Assembly (NCBI GenBank): GCA_002434245.1
Contig: DJJR01000016.1
Coordinates: forward strand, 24,853 to 88,852
From: Pelosinus fermentans
GTDB taxonomy: Bacteria; Bacillota; Negativicutes; DSM-13327
Direction of reading: 5' to 3'
Length of the DNA: 64,000 bases
Shown here: positions 25,649 to 34,314 of the stretch, in pieces
Layout: each line of letters opens with the position of its first letter
Numbering within the stretch: position 1 is the first letter of the stretch
Translations under genes and position numbers: made by a program
The notes under the pieces: model-generated
Seen by the model: only the letters and a program-made list of their open reading frames with translations
What the model was told of the DNA's origin: nothing
The model's database searches: none

Positions 25649-27247
25649 TTATTGCGTTACTGCAGCCCAGTTAGCGTTAATGATTTGTGCCATTAGCTTT
25701 TTGCCTTCTATATCTAAATGCAACCCATCCGTAGCATAGCGGAGGGGCAATGTCTGATTTCCATCTGCAAAATAAGGCTCAAGGTCAATGTAATACCGCT
25801 GCTGACGAATAAAGTGATTTACGACAGCAAATTCTTTTTTCCATTCGGGTACGGTGTCTTCATTAAATACCTGCTGAATAGCCTGAGGGTTAATCGGCGG
25901 CAATGTTAGAAAAATTGGCCGAATGCCATGGACTAAGCATTTATCGCGAATCGCACTTAGTTCTTTGATGACTTGGCTGCCGGGTACACCTCCCCGCAAG
26001 CTATTGGTTCCGCCCATAATAATTAGAAACATAGGATGATACGGCAGTACATCTGCCTCAAAGCGACTTAACATAGAAGCAGAAGTATCGCCGCTTCTGC
26101 CTAAATTCATAGTGGGAAAGGATAAATAATTTTGAAAACTATATTCAATATCGGCAGGTGAATAAGAAACTGCACCACCGCCATGGGTGATGCTGTCACC
26201 CAAAGTAGCTGCATAGTTGCCTAGGGAGCGGTCGACGACAAAGGATTCTGCATTCGAATAAACACCAACGGCGGCGCCGCTTTCATCTAAGCCGCGAACA
26301 CGCCAGTAATAGGTGCCAGGGGTGCTTAATGGCGTTTCATCATAGTAATCTGAACCTATAGAAATAATTTGTTGTCTAAGGCGATGACGAGACGGTTGTA
26401 CTCCATTGGGATTTTCGGGCGGTGCTGAGGTTAACTCAAATTCATAGGAGGTAGCCCCGGCAATGGGAATCCATGAATATACAGGGTAGAGAGGTACTGG
26501 TATATTGCCAGTCTTATAGCCAGTGTTTGATAGAGGCTTTAGATTTGGGCGCAATGTATGATCAATACGAACTTCAACAGCATCGGAAAAAACGCCGACT
26601 GGATTTCCGGTATAATCCAAAGCCCGAACTCGCCAATAGAAGTGGTCATTGGGATAGCTAGTTAGATTAATGCTATAACCATTCGTAAATACTTCTCGTG
26701 AAGAAAGTATCTGAAAGTGGGAAGGAAGTATATCGTTTGGATTTTCAGGAGGAGAGTTTAGTAATTCGATTTCATAATAAACAGCACCTGGGAGGGGAGT
26801 CCACATCAACAGCGGAAAATTAGAAGCAGGTGCATGAATTGGATAATCTATCAAAGAATGGGGTTTATTGTGCACTGCATCTTCTTGATTCGTGTCAGTC
26901 GTTGTTATGGGGGTAAAGTCAGAATAGGAACCTAAAGGATGATGAAATAAGCTATGTGCTGATACTCTAAGATAGGCGCTTTCTGGAAAGTTCTGATTGA
27001 TCGTAATTGAATTTTCAAAAGTACGATATTTGATAATGAGGTGTTCTTTCTCTTGAATTTGGTTTACGATTTCTACCTCGTAGTAAGCAAAATATGATAT
27101 CGGCGACCAGGTTAACCTATATGTATCTTCTAGATTGGTGATTTCTATAGCTGGTTTATAATTCGTTAAACCAATCCTATCGCTGCCTTCAATAAAAAAT
27201 AATAGAACAGTCAGTAGTATTAGTATTAAAAATAAAAATCGTCTCAT
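25649..27247 (-). CDS. Membrane-anchored SGNH/GDSL hydrolase with FN3-like repeats
   Basis: This 532-residue protein has an N-terminal membrane anchor (LFLILILLTVLLFF), then at least two FN3-like modules, each with a PPENPN phrase and a YWRVR strand ending VGVFS or VGVYS. A C-terminal SGNH hydrolase domain starts at ATLGDSITHGGG (Ser nucleophile), with GGTNS (block III) and DGLHLD (block V Asp and His). It is probably an extracytoplasmic esterase that removes acyl groups from glycans or lipids. The substrate is unknown. The ATG at 27247 follows GCAGGTG. An in-frame GTG at 27256 lies inside that ribosome site. Confidence 0.85.
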   Translation of the reverse strand: MRRFLFLILILLTVLLFFIEGSDRIGLTNYKPAIEITNLEDTYRLTWSPISYFAYYEVEIVNQIQEKEHLIIKYRTFENSITINQNFPESAYLRVSAHSLFHHPLGSYSDFTPITTTDTNQEDAVHNKPHSLIDYPIHAPASNFPLLMWTPLPGAVYYEIELLNSPPENPNDILPSHFQILSSREVFTNGYSINLTSYPNDHFYWRVRALDYTGNPVGVFSDAVEVRIDHTLRPNLKPLSNTGYKTGNIPVPLYPVYSWIPIAGATSYEFELTSAPPENPNGVQPSRHRLRQQIISIGSDYYDETPLSTPGTYYWRVRGLDESGAAVGVYSNAESFVVDRSLGNYAATLGDSITHGGGAVSYSPADIEYSFQNYLSFPTMNLGRSGDTSASMLSRFEADVLPYHPMFLIIMGGTNSLRGGVPGSQVIKELSAIRDKCLVHGIRPIFLTLPPINPQAIQQVFNEDTVPEWKKEFAVVNHFIRQQRYYIDLEPYFADGNQTLPLRYATDGLHLDIEGKKLMAQIINANWAAVTQ

Positions 27248-27456
27248 GTTAAACACCTGCTTATTTATCTATACAATGTATTAAAACTTTGTATATTGAT
27301 TGTCTGCCAAGAATGAATGTTTGGATTTCATTCGGTAATGGATGGTGCCTTATATATATACTGATGTCAATTCTACCATAAATGTTGATTCATGGCTAAT
27401 TATGATGATTTTGGAAGGATTCGCAGAAAATTATGCGAATTGTATTGTAGATTGAA

Positions 27457-28244
27457 ATGTTTGAAATTAGAAGAAAGCTGGGTGAGATATTTATAAAAAA
27501 TAGTCTTAGTTTACGATTTATGTTGAGTATAGCTGCTGTAGTAACAGTGCTGATGACAATAAATTTATTATGGAATATTCATCAATACAGCCTACAAGCT
27601 GAGGAAGAAATGCGTGAGAAAGCAGCAGTAGTCGCCAGACAGCTTATTGCTACTCGCTCTGTTATTGCTCTCAGGCAAGATAACATCAATTCGGATTCAC
27701 AGGGACATTATGAATTTAAACATCTAAACCCCGCGGCAGTGGGGAAGGAGGTTGGTGATTTTTTCAATCAATCTTCTGGTTATAAAATTAAACAAACTCG
27801 TTTTTCTGTACGTGCTCCAGAAAATACTCCTGATAGTTTTGAAATAGAAAAGATGAAAGTATTGGCCGCCAATTCAGATCTTCCAGCAGTGTGGATGCCT
27901 CTTGTTCTCCATGCCGCAGTCAAGGAACAAAATGGTTATCCGGAAGAGTTAAGACAATCCAAGATCAAACCTTCTTGCTGCAGCATACTGCAGGCTTAAA
28001 TGTAGCTAAAGCTCATGAAGCGATACGAAAAGCTGGTGATACGCCAAATGTCAATCAGGCTGAACTTGCCAAAGCTAGAGAATTGGTGCGTAAAGCCCAG
28101 TGGATGTGGGATATTGTGTCAGCTGAAAATAGTATGGGCTTTCATAATACCGATCAGACGATGACGACTCTTGGTCAAGCTAATGAATTAGCTCATCAGG
28201 CCATTGAATCAGCCAATTTAGCAGCAGGGATCAATGTGCTATAA
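27457..28244 (+). pseudogene. Frame-broken fusion: DUF3365 sensor N-terminus + NrfA C-terminus remnant
   Basis: From 27457 one frame encodes a membrane segment (FMLSIAAVVTVLMTINLLW) and the start of a DUF3365 (Tll0287-like) haem-sensor domain through ~27890. It runs out of frame at 27999. From about 27950, in another frame to 28244, the sequence reads like the C-terminal helices of cytochrome c nitrite reductase NrfA: KAQWMWDIVSAENSMGFHN, then LGQANELAHQAI. No haem-binding CxxCH motif remains. I read this as a deletion that joined two genes out of frame. There is no good ribosome site. The NrfA assignment rests on the ENSMGFHN motif. Confidence 0.7.
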
Positions 28245-28249
28245 ATAAG

Positions 28250-28298
28250 AAAAAGGTTAGGGGAGACTTCCGTTTGGTAGTCTCTCCTAACCTTTTTT
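28250..28298. terminator. Bidirectional terminator between the pseudogene and hydG
   Basis: A long stem (AAAAAGGTTAGGGGAGACT with AGTCTCTCCTAACCTTTTTT) has T-runs on both strands. It serves the convergent genes on each side. Confidence 0.93.
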
Positions 28299-28313
28299 GA
28301 AAATGGTCGTGAT

Positions 28314-29741
28314 CTAGAAGTATAAATCGCGAGCACCATTTTCAATTTCTTTTAGGCGTTTGATGGTTTTAGTGCGGACACTTTCCTGTGGTATCGAAGC
28401 AAGGTTTTTAGTAATCATAGTTTCGCCTACTTTTTTTAGCGCATTATCACCATAGTCAAGCAGATACTCTTTAAAAGTCAATAAAGCATTAGGCAAACAA
28501 ACATTTTGTATTTCACCACTTTTAGCAAGACTCATAAAGCGGTCACCTGTACGTCCCTGACGATAACAAGCTGTACAATAGCTGGGTATATAGTTTTTTT
28601 CGCATAGCATAGAGATAATTTCATCTGGAGAACGATTGTCCCCTGTTTCAAACTGCATGGCTCCCTTTGCTGTGACAGAATCTTCTTGGGTTTCTTGATA
28701 ACCGCCTACACCTGTACAGGAACCGGCACTAATTTGTGAAACACCATACGTAAGAAGCTTGTCTCTTAACTCAGGATGCTCTCTGGTTGATAAAATGATC
28801 CCTGTATAAGGTACTGCTAAGCGAATGATAGCAATGATTTTTTTAAAGTCTTCATCATTTACAAGATGGGGAAAGGTTTCAAGGTTAATACTGTCAGCTG
28901 GTCTGAGGCGGGGTACTGAGATAGTATGAGGTCCGACACCAAAAGCATTTTCTAAGTGCTCGGCATGTAAAAACATAGCAATCGTGTCATATTTATAATC
29001 ATAGAGTCCATAAAGTACCCCGATACCAACGTCATCAATGCCTGCCTGCATGGCTCTATCCATGGCAGTGGTATGCCAGTTATAATCTTTTTTGGGTCCA
29101 GAAGGATGCAGCATCCCATAGGTTGGACGGTGGTAGGTTTCTTGAAATAATATATAAGTGCCAATCTGGGCTTGTTGTAATTTTTTGTATTCGTCAATGG
29201 TGGTAGCGGCAACGTTAATATTAACACGGCGTATGCTGCCGTTTTTATTTTTCACATTATAAATTTCTTTAATGGTATCGACAACATAGTCGATGGAACA
29301 GTTATCTTGATCTTCGCCAGCTTCCAGCACTAAGCGCTTGTGACCTAAGGATTGAATGATCTCTACCTCTTGCTTTACTTCAGCCATGGATAGATGACGG
29401 CGTACTTGGCTTGGATTGCCGCTGCGGTAGCCGCAATACGAACAATCGTTGATGCAGTGGCTGGAGATATAAAGTGGTGCAAATAATACAATACGTGTGC
29501 CATAAATTTTTTGTTTTATAACAGCCGCAGCAGCGTACATGGATTCCAATATGTCTGGATCAGTCACTTCTAAAAGAATGGCAACTTCAGATGCTGATAA
29601 ACCTTGGTACTGGTTAGCTTTCGCAATAATACTATTAACGAGTTTTTTATCCTGAGATTTTGTTTTCGCTTCGTGAAGTAACTGAAGAATTACCTCGTCA
29701 TTAATAAAATCATCGGGTGTTCGTTCCTTGTTAGAAATCAA
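28314..29741 (-). CDS. hydG: [FeFe]-hydrogenase maturase HydG
   Basis: This 475-residue radical SAM tyrosine lyase makes CO and cyanide for the H-cluster of [FeFe]-hydrogenase. The radical SAM cluster motif is CINDCSYCGYR (Cx3Cx2C). The C-terminal auxiliary cluster shows CTACYRQGRTGDR followed by a third Cys in IQNVCLPN. Length and motifs fit HydG rather than the related tyrosine lyase ThiH. HydE and HydF are not in the window. An AAGGAGG site precedes the start. It indicates hydrogen metabolism in an anaerobe. Confidence 0.96.
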   Translation of the reverse strand: MISNKERTPDDFINDEVILQLLHEAKTKSQDKKLVNSIIAKANQYQGLSASEVAILLEVTDPDILESMYAAAAVIKQKIYGTRIVLFAPLYISSHCINDCSYCGYRSGNPSQVRRHLSMAEVKQEVEIIQSLGHKRLVLEAGEDQDNCSIDYVVDTIKEIYNVKNKNGSIRRVNINVAATTIDEYKKLQQAQIGTYILFQETYHRPTYGMLHPSGPKKDYNWHTTAMDRAMQAGIDDVGIGVLYGLYDYKYDTIAMFLHAEHLENAFGVGPHTISVPRLRPADSINLETFPHLVNDEDFKKIIAIIRLAVPYTGIILSTREHPELRDKLLTYGVSQISAGSCTGVGGYQETQEDSVTAKGAMQFETGDNRSPDEIISMLCEKNYIPSYCTACYRQGRTGDRFMSLAKSGEIQNVCLPNALLTFKEYLLDYGDNALKKVGETMITKNLASIPQESVRTKTIKRLKEIENGARDLYF

Positions 29742-30064
29742 TTAAATGGCCTCCTTGTAATACGATACATCAGTCGTTATCTTTTGCAGATGACAAATTC
29801 TACTTTGTTCATCGGCTTTACATGAATATATGTTTTTAATTTAACTACCATTATATAATACTTTTCAGCAAGAATATATAGTTTTAAAGAAAAGTTATTG
29901 TTATTATAGGAGGAAATAGCATCTAAGCAATTCTTCTTGGAGGCTTCACACTACGAGAACCTAACATATTGACAGATCATTTTTATATGGAAGAGCTCTT
30001 AGAGAGCACAAATAAAAATATTCCGCATATAATACTATGGATACTTATAGGAGGTGTGGGGAGA
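29742..30064. other. Gene-free divergent interval between hydG and the YmaF gene
   Basis: The stretch is AT-rich. A TATAAT-like element around 29853 and a strong ribosome site before 30065 are the only signals I can name. An in-frame TTG at 29969 would extend the YmaF protein but lacks a ribosome site. No RNA gene or hairpin stood out. Confidence 0.4.
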
Positions 30065-30517
30065 ATGCTTAATGATGAAGAGCGAAAATATATGGTGGAC
30101 CATGACAAATATATAACAGGCAGCAATGAAGATACTATGGATAATGTTCATGTACATGTGTATACTACGGAAACAGATGTTTCAGATGACCATCAGCATA
30201 TGTTTTTAGGTGTTACTGAACCTGCTAGGGTGGAAGGGCGGTCTCATGTTCATCAAATTCGTACGCGGACATCTTTTGCGGCTGAGAATTCTAGAGGCCA
30301 CTGGCATTGGGTCGATGTTATGACAGACCGGGCAATTGCCATGCCGGATGGTTCTCATACTCATTATTATGAAGGCCGTACAAGCATGAATGATGGTCAT
30401 TGTCATAATTTTTCTGATGTTACTGGTCTAGGACCCAATATATGTGTGGATGATGAGGAAGATAAAAAACCCTGTAAATATAAATATAAACGTCCTGATG
30501 ATGAAGAATATAACTAA
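30065..30517 (+). CDS. YmaF family His-rich protein
   Basis: This 150-residue protein consists of repeated His-x-His units spaced ~20 residues apart: VHVHVYTTE, DDHQHMFLG, RSHVHQIRT, RGHWHWVD, GSHTHYYEG and DGHCHNFSD. This matches the YmaF family, whose regular HxH repeats suggest metal binding in a beta-repeat fold. No signal peptide is visible, so it is probably cytoplasmic. YmaF proteins occur in spore-forming Firmicutes, but their function is unknown. The ATG at 30065 follows AGGAGGTGTGGGGAG. Confidence 0.88.
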   Translation: MLNDEERKYMVDHDKYITGSNEDTMDNVHVHVYTTETDVSDDHQHMFLGVTEPARVEGRSHVHQIRTRTSFAAENSRGHWHWVDVMTDRAIAMPDGSHTHYYEGRTSMNDGHCHNFSDVTGLGPNICVDDEEDKKPCKYKYKRPDDEEYN

Positions 30518-30523
30518 AAAGGA

Positions 30524-30563
30524 ACGAGAAGGTGGCAATCAATTTCCACTTTCTCGTATTTTT
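30524..30563 (+). terminator. Terminator after the YmaF gene
   Basis: A 12-bp stem (ACGAGAAGGTGG with CCACTTTCTCGT, one G-T pair) is followed by a T5 run. Confidence 0.88.
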
Positions 30564-30644
30564 ATTACTGCGAGAAAGTTTTTTAAAGCGGTTCAGTTAT
30601 AATATAGATCTTAAATATACATACTAAATATTGGAGGTGTTACG

Positions 30645-31991
30645 ATGTTATTAAGCTGGATGATGATGAAACTTATGGATCCCTCGATGGATGAAGTAAT
30701 GACAAAGATGCTTACGGAGGATTATAAGGACAACCCCTTCTTAATGGTTACAGTTGCAGAAAAGTTATCACCGCGAGCTATGATGGAAGCTGCGATGCGT
30801 GCCGAGGCTGGCAAAGAATTGGCACGACCCTTAGGCAGTCCGGTGGTTCTATCTCCATGGGATAAACTGCTGCTAAACCCAAAGCAATTGTTTGAATTAC
30901 CTACTTCTGACTATACCGGAATTACCATGAAAACGATTATTGGACCAAAGGCTAAAAAGCCTCTGCAGCTTGAACTGCCTATCATGATTACAGGAATGTC
31001 TTATGGTGGGTCGCTAAGTTTACCGATAAAAATTGCCCTAGCTAAGGGAGCAACGATAGTCGGAACCTCAACGAATACAGGAGAGTCTGCTGTTACTGAG
31101 GAAGAACGGGGAGCAGCTCGATTCTTAATTGGACAATACCATCGTGGAGGTCAATTGAGTGGTCAGGAGCAGCTAAAGCAGCTGGATGCGATTGAAATTC
31201 AATTAGGTCAGGGAGCTTGGGGTGGTGCGGTTGATTCTACAATGAAGGCTGAAGATATTGATGAGCATCTGCGCAATGCATGGGGGCTGAAAAAAGGTGA
31301 AGATGCCACTGTATATGCGCGCATGCCTGGGAAAAATTCGACACAAGATTATATTAAGATGATCGATGATATGAAAGCGCAGTATGATGTTCCCATAGGA
31401 GTCAAAATAGCTGGTACTGACTATATTGAATATGAACTGGCGGTTATTGCTCAGACAAAAGCAGATTATATTGTCGTAGATGGTTCTGAGGGCGGGACAG
31501 CAGTTGCGAATCCAACTTTACAAGACAATGTGGGGCTGCCGACCTTTTATACCCTTGTACGAACGATCGATTGGCTCGTAAAAAATAATTTACGTGAGCG
31601 TTTTAGTGTGATTATTGCCGGTGGATTAACGACTCCAGGGCACTTTCTAAAAGCCCTGGCTCTAGGAGCGGATGCGGTTTATATTGGAACGATTGCTTTA
31701 CTGGCTGCTCTACATACCCAAATGACAAAAGCACTGCCCCAGGCGCCCCCTTCGCAAATGTTATTATATACAGGTAAGTTAACGGATAAACTTCACATCG
31801 ATGCAGCTGCCAATCATCTGGCAAACTTTCTATCTTCTTGTAAGAGTGAAATGCAGCTAGCTGTACAAGCCGTGGGAAAAAGAAGTATTAAAGAGCTAAA
31901 TCGCAATGATTTGGTAACTATAGAAAAAGACCTGGCAGAATTTGCTGCCATTCGCTATGCAGGCAGCCATCGGGAAAGCACAGAAAAGTGA
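30645..31991 (+). CDS. FMN-binding glutamate synthase-like protein
   Basis: This 448-residue protein has the FMN barrel of the glutamate synthase large subunit without the glutaminase and C-terminal domains. Conserved barrel segments are MITGMSYGGSLSLPIKIAL, GTSTNTGESAV, IQLGQGAWGG, a VDGSEGGTAVANP loop and IIAGGLTTPGHFLKALALGAD. Stand-alone versions are common in anaerobes and archaea, where they may work with separate partner subunits or act on other substrates. No gltD-like partner is adjacent. GGAGGTG precedes the ATG. Confidence 0.92.
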   Translation: MLLSWMMMKLMDPSMDEVMTKMLTEDYKDNPFLMVTVAEKLSPRAMMEAAMRAEAGKELARPLGSPVVLSPWDKLLLNPKQLFELPTSDYTGITMKTIIGPKAKKPLQLELPIMITGMSYGGSLSLPIKIALAKGATIVGTSTNTGESAVTEEERGAARFLIGQYHRGGQLSGQEQLKQLDAIEIQLGQGAWGGAVDSTMKAEDIDEHLRNAWGLKKGEDATVYARMPGKNSTQDYIKMIDDMKAQYDVPIGVKIAGTDYIEYELAVIAQTKADYIVVDGSEGGTAVANPTLQDNVGLPTFYTLVRTIDWLVKNNLRERFSVIIAGGLTTPGHFLKALALGADAVYIGTIALLAALHTQMTKALPQAPPSQMLLYTGKLTDKLHIDAAANHLANFLSSCKSEMQLAVQAVGKRSIKELNRNDLVTIEKDLAEFAAIRYAGSHRESTEK

Positions 31992-31997
31992 GCAGTA

Positions 31998-32033
31998 ATT
32001 AACCCCTCTTAAATAAACAGAGGGGTTAATTTT
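31998..32033. terminator. Terminator after the glutamate synthase-like gene
   Basis: A perfect stem (TTAACCCCTCT with AGAGGGGTTAA) has a 9-nt loop, then TTTTAT. Confidence 0.88.
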
Positions 32034-32196
32034 ATAATGTCATTAAATGATAATATAATAAAAAATTTATAGCGATTATCATATATTAAGTTGGTCTTAG
32101 CATAGAGAGTAATTTTATAATTTACCTAAAATGGTATTTTTCAATGTATTGTTTAATAGTGTAGTAGTATTAAAAATACCAATTGGTGGTGATTAT

Positions 32197-33243
32197 ATGG
32201 TGAAGCCTACAATACAGGCCATCGGCACAGCAGTACCTCATTATGCTTTAGAGCAAAAAGAGATAAAAGAATTTGTTGCGAGTATGTTTCGTTCCCATGT
32301 AGAACATATTGATAAGCTGCTTCCCATTTTTGAGAATAGCTGCGTCAAAGTACGGTACTTATCTCGGCCGCTGGAATGGTATGCGGCTCCTCATTCTTTT
32401 TCAGAAGCGAATCAAATATTTAAAGAAGTAGCCCTTGAACTTGCAGAAAAGGCAGCATTGCAGGCAATGACGAGAGGGAATGTAGGGCCGACGGATATCG
32501 GTATGGTTATCTTTGTGACTTCTACTGGTATTGCGACTCCTACCTTAGATGCTAAGCTAATTGATCGGCTGGGATTATCACCTCATACAAGACGGCTGCC
32601 TATTTGGGGACTCGGCTGCGGGGGAGGAGCTGCTGGATTAGCACGAGCTAATGAACTTGCTTATAGTATGCCGGGCAAATCAATATTGCTGGTAGCTGTA
32701 GAACTTTGCAGTCTTACTTTTCAAAGGAATGATTTCTCTAAATCCAATATAGTTGGTACCAGCATTTTTGCTGATGGGGCGGCTGCGGTATTAATAACCA
32801 TGGATGGTGAAGGACCCGCTATTTTAGGAAATCATAGTACCTTGTTTCCCAATTCAGAAGACATTATGGGATGGGAACTAGTTGAGACAGGTCTTAAGGT
32901 ACGGTTTTCTCGAGATATTCCTAGCATTGTACGCCGCTATTTACCTGATTTATTACAAGAGGCTTGCGGCAAATGGGGAATCGAGCAAGAAAAAATAGCT
33001 CATTATGTTGTTCATCCTGGTGGAGCAAAGGTACTGGATGCATATTCGGGTAGTTTGAATATCAGTAAAGATCAGCTATCTCAAGCATATAAGATACTAA
33101 TTGATTATGGCAATATGTCTAGTGCTTCCATTTTATTTGTATTAGAAAAATTTATGGCTGAAACACCAGCAAAAGATGAATATGGAATTATGTTAGCATT
33201 AGGACCTGGTTTTAGTGCGGAACAGGTACTATTCAAATGGTGA
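32197..33243 (+). CDS. Type III polyketide synthase (chalcone synthase-like)
   Basis: This 348-residue thiolase-fold enzyme condenses acyl-CoA starters with malonyl-CoA. The catalytic triad is visible: Cys141 in WGLGCGGGAAG, His273 in VVHPGGAK and Asn306 in YGNMSSAS. It resembles the bacterial BcsA/BpsA group, which makes alkylpyrones or alkylresorcinols that may be inserted into membranes. The next gene, overlapping by 7 nt, encodes an isoprenylcysteine-methyltransferase-like membrane enzyme, the same pairing as bpsA-bpsB of B. subtilis. The ATG at 32197 follows GGTGGTGAT. Earlier in-frame starts lack a ribosome site. Confidence 0.92.
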   Translation: MVKPTIQAIGTAVPHYALEQKEIKEFVASMFRSHVEHIDKLLPIFENSCVKVRYLSRPLEWYAAPHSFSEANQIFKEVALELAEKAALQAMTRGNVGPTDIGMVIFVTSTGIATPTLDAKLIDRLGLSPHTRRLPIWGLGCGGGAAGLARANELAYSMPGKSILLVAVELCSLTFQRNDFSKSNIVGTSIFADGAAAVLITMDGEGPAILGNHSTLFPNSEDIMGWELVETGLKVRFSRDIPSIVRRYLPDLLQEACGKWGIEQEKIAHYVVHPGGAKVLDAYSGSLNISKDQLSQAYKILIDYGNMSSASILFVLEKFMAETPAKDEYGIMLALGPGFSAEQVLFKW

Positions 33244-33770
33244 GCCTATGGGTTTTGATAATGGCATGTATTCTAATCAGTCAGCGTCTTTTAGAGCTAT
33301 ACATAGCTAAAAATAATTATAAGTGGTCAGTGGCAGCTGGAGCACAAGAGTTTGGCAAGGAGCATTACCCTTTATTTTTTATTTTACATGGTTGCTGGTT
33401 TATCGGTTGGATCGTAGAGAGCGGCATAGGTAACGTTGTCATAAGTGAGTTATGGTATGTATGGCTAAGTTTATTTGTTATTGCTCAAGCAGTGAGATAT
33501 TGGTGTATTGCTAGTCTGGGGAAGGCTTGGAACACTCGGGTTCTAGTCATTCCTGGCCGAAAACTTATTTCTAAAGGACCATACCAATATATAAAACATC
33601 CCAATTATGTAGCTGTAGCCATAGAATTGCTAGTTGTGCCCTTACTATTTGGAGCTGCAATCACAGCAATTCTCGCGACTCTATGTAATGCTTGGTTAAT
33701 TCTCGGTATTCGAATTCCAGTGGAGGAAAAGGCATTAAGTGAAGGGATTATTGAAAAAAGTAGTTGCTAG
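33237..33770 (+). CDS. Isoprenylcysteine carboxyl methyltransferase-like (BpsB-type) membrane protein
   Basis: This 177-residue protein has about five hydrophobic segments. The C-terminal half carries the ICMT/PEMT-like SAM-binding pattern: GPYQYIKHPNYVAVAIELL, then a conserved EEKAL. In B. subtilis the partner of the type III synthase methylates the alkylpyrone product, and I infer the same here. Its ATG overlaps the synthase stop, so translation is coupled. A terminator follows within 50 nt. Confidence 0.88.
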   Translation: MVSLWVLIMACILISQRLLELYIAKNNYKWSVAAGAQEFGKEHYPLFFILHGCWFIGWIVESGIGNVVISELWYVWLSLFVIAQAVRYWCIASLGKAWNTRVLVIPGRKLISKGPYQYIKHPNYVAVAIELLVVPLLFGAAITAILATLCNAWLILGIRIPVEEKALSEGIIEKSSC

Positions 33771-33815
33771 AAAGGATGTATTTTACGTTTGCATAACAGA
33801 TTAAATGAATAAATG

Positions 33816-33846
33816 ATAAGGGGGCAGTCATTTACTACCCCCTTAT
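33816..33846. terminator. Bidirectional terminator after the polyketide operon
   Basis: ATAAGGGGG pairs with CCCCCTTAT around a 13-nt loop. It lies between convergent genes. Confidence 0.8.
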
Positions 33847-33862
33847 TTGTTAGTCTGCTTGA

Positions 33863-34057
33863 CTAATTAAGTTGATTTTGTTCGGTGACATTAAGGCGGC
33901 TATTGAGTTGGCTGATATGTTGATCCATATCCTGTGACATTTGTGTAAATAGTTGTTTGGCTGTTTGATCGTCAGTTGATTGGGCGAAGGTTGCGTAGGT
34001 TCCTTTTGCTGATTCAGCTGCAGCGACAGCTTTTTGCAAGTCCTTTTGTACAGTCAT
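33863..34057 (-). CDS. DUF1657 small protein
   Basis: This 64-residue helical protein matches DUF1657 over its whole length: TVQKDLQKAVAAAESAKGTY, then TDDQTAKQLFTQMSQDMD. DUF1657 proteins occur in spore-forming Firmicutes, often near SpoVA-type genes, though none is adjacent here. There is no membrane segment. AAGGAGGAATTGTT precedes the ATG on the minus strand. A spore role is a family association and cannot be seen in the sequence. Confidence 0.9.
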   Translation of the reverse strand: MTVQKDLQKAVAAAESAKGTYATFAQSTDDQTAKQLFTQMSQDMDQHISQLNSRLNVTEQNQLN

Positions 34058-34244
34058 AACAATTCCTCCTTATGATAAGATGTTACTTACATAGGTATTA
34101 TTCTATTGTTCTATTGTTTTTATGATTATTTTTAAGATGAAGTAGATAAAAACAAATTTAATGTGTATGATAAATGCCAGCATTATAGGGATACAATGTT
34201 GATTTGTATGAAATAATATAGTATATTTATTGCAGTTCATAATG

Positions 34245-34285
34245 CCTAAAGTTTTGATTGTATAGTTGGTAATCAAAGCTTTAGG
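34245..34285 (+). promoter_or_regulatory. Leader hairpin before the symporter gene
   Basis: CCTAAAGTTTTGATT pairs with AATCAAAGCTTTAGG (one mismatch) around an 11-nt loop, ending 13 nt upstream of the AAAAGGAG ribosome site. No strong T-run follows. It could be a transcription-attenuation or translation-control hairpin, or a weak terminator. Confidence 0.5.
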
Positions 34286-34314
34286 TATTTGTTATTGAAA
34301 AGGAGAATGTAAAC

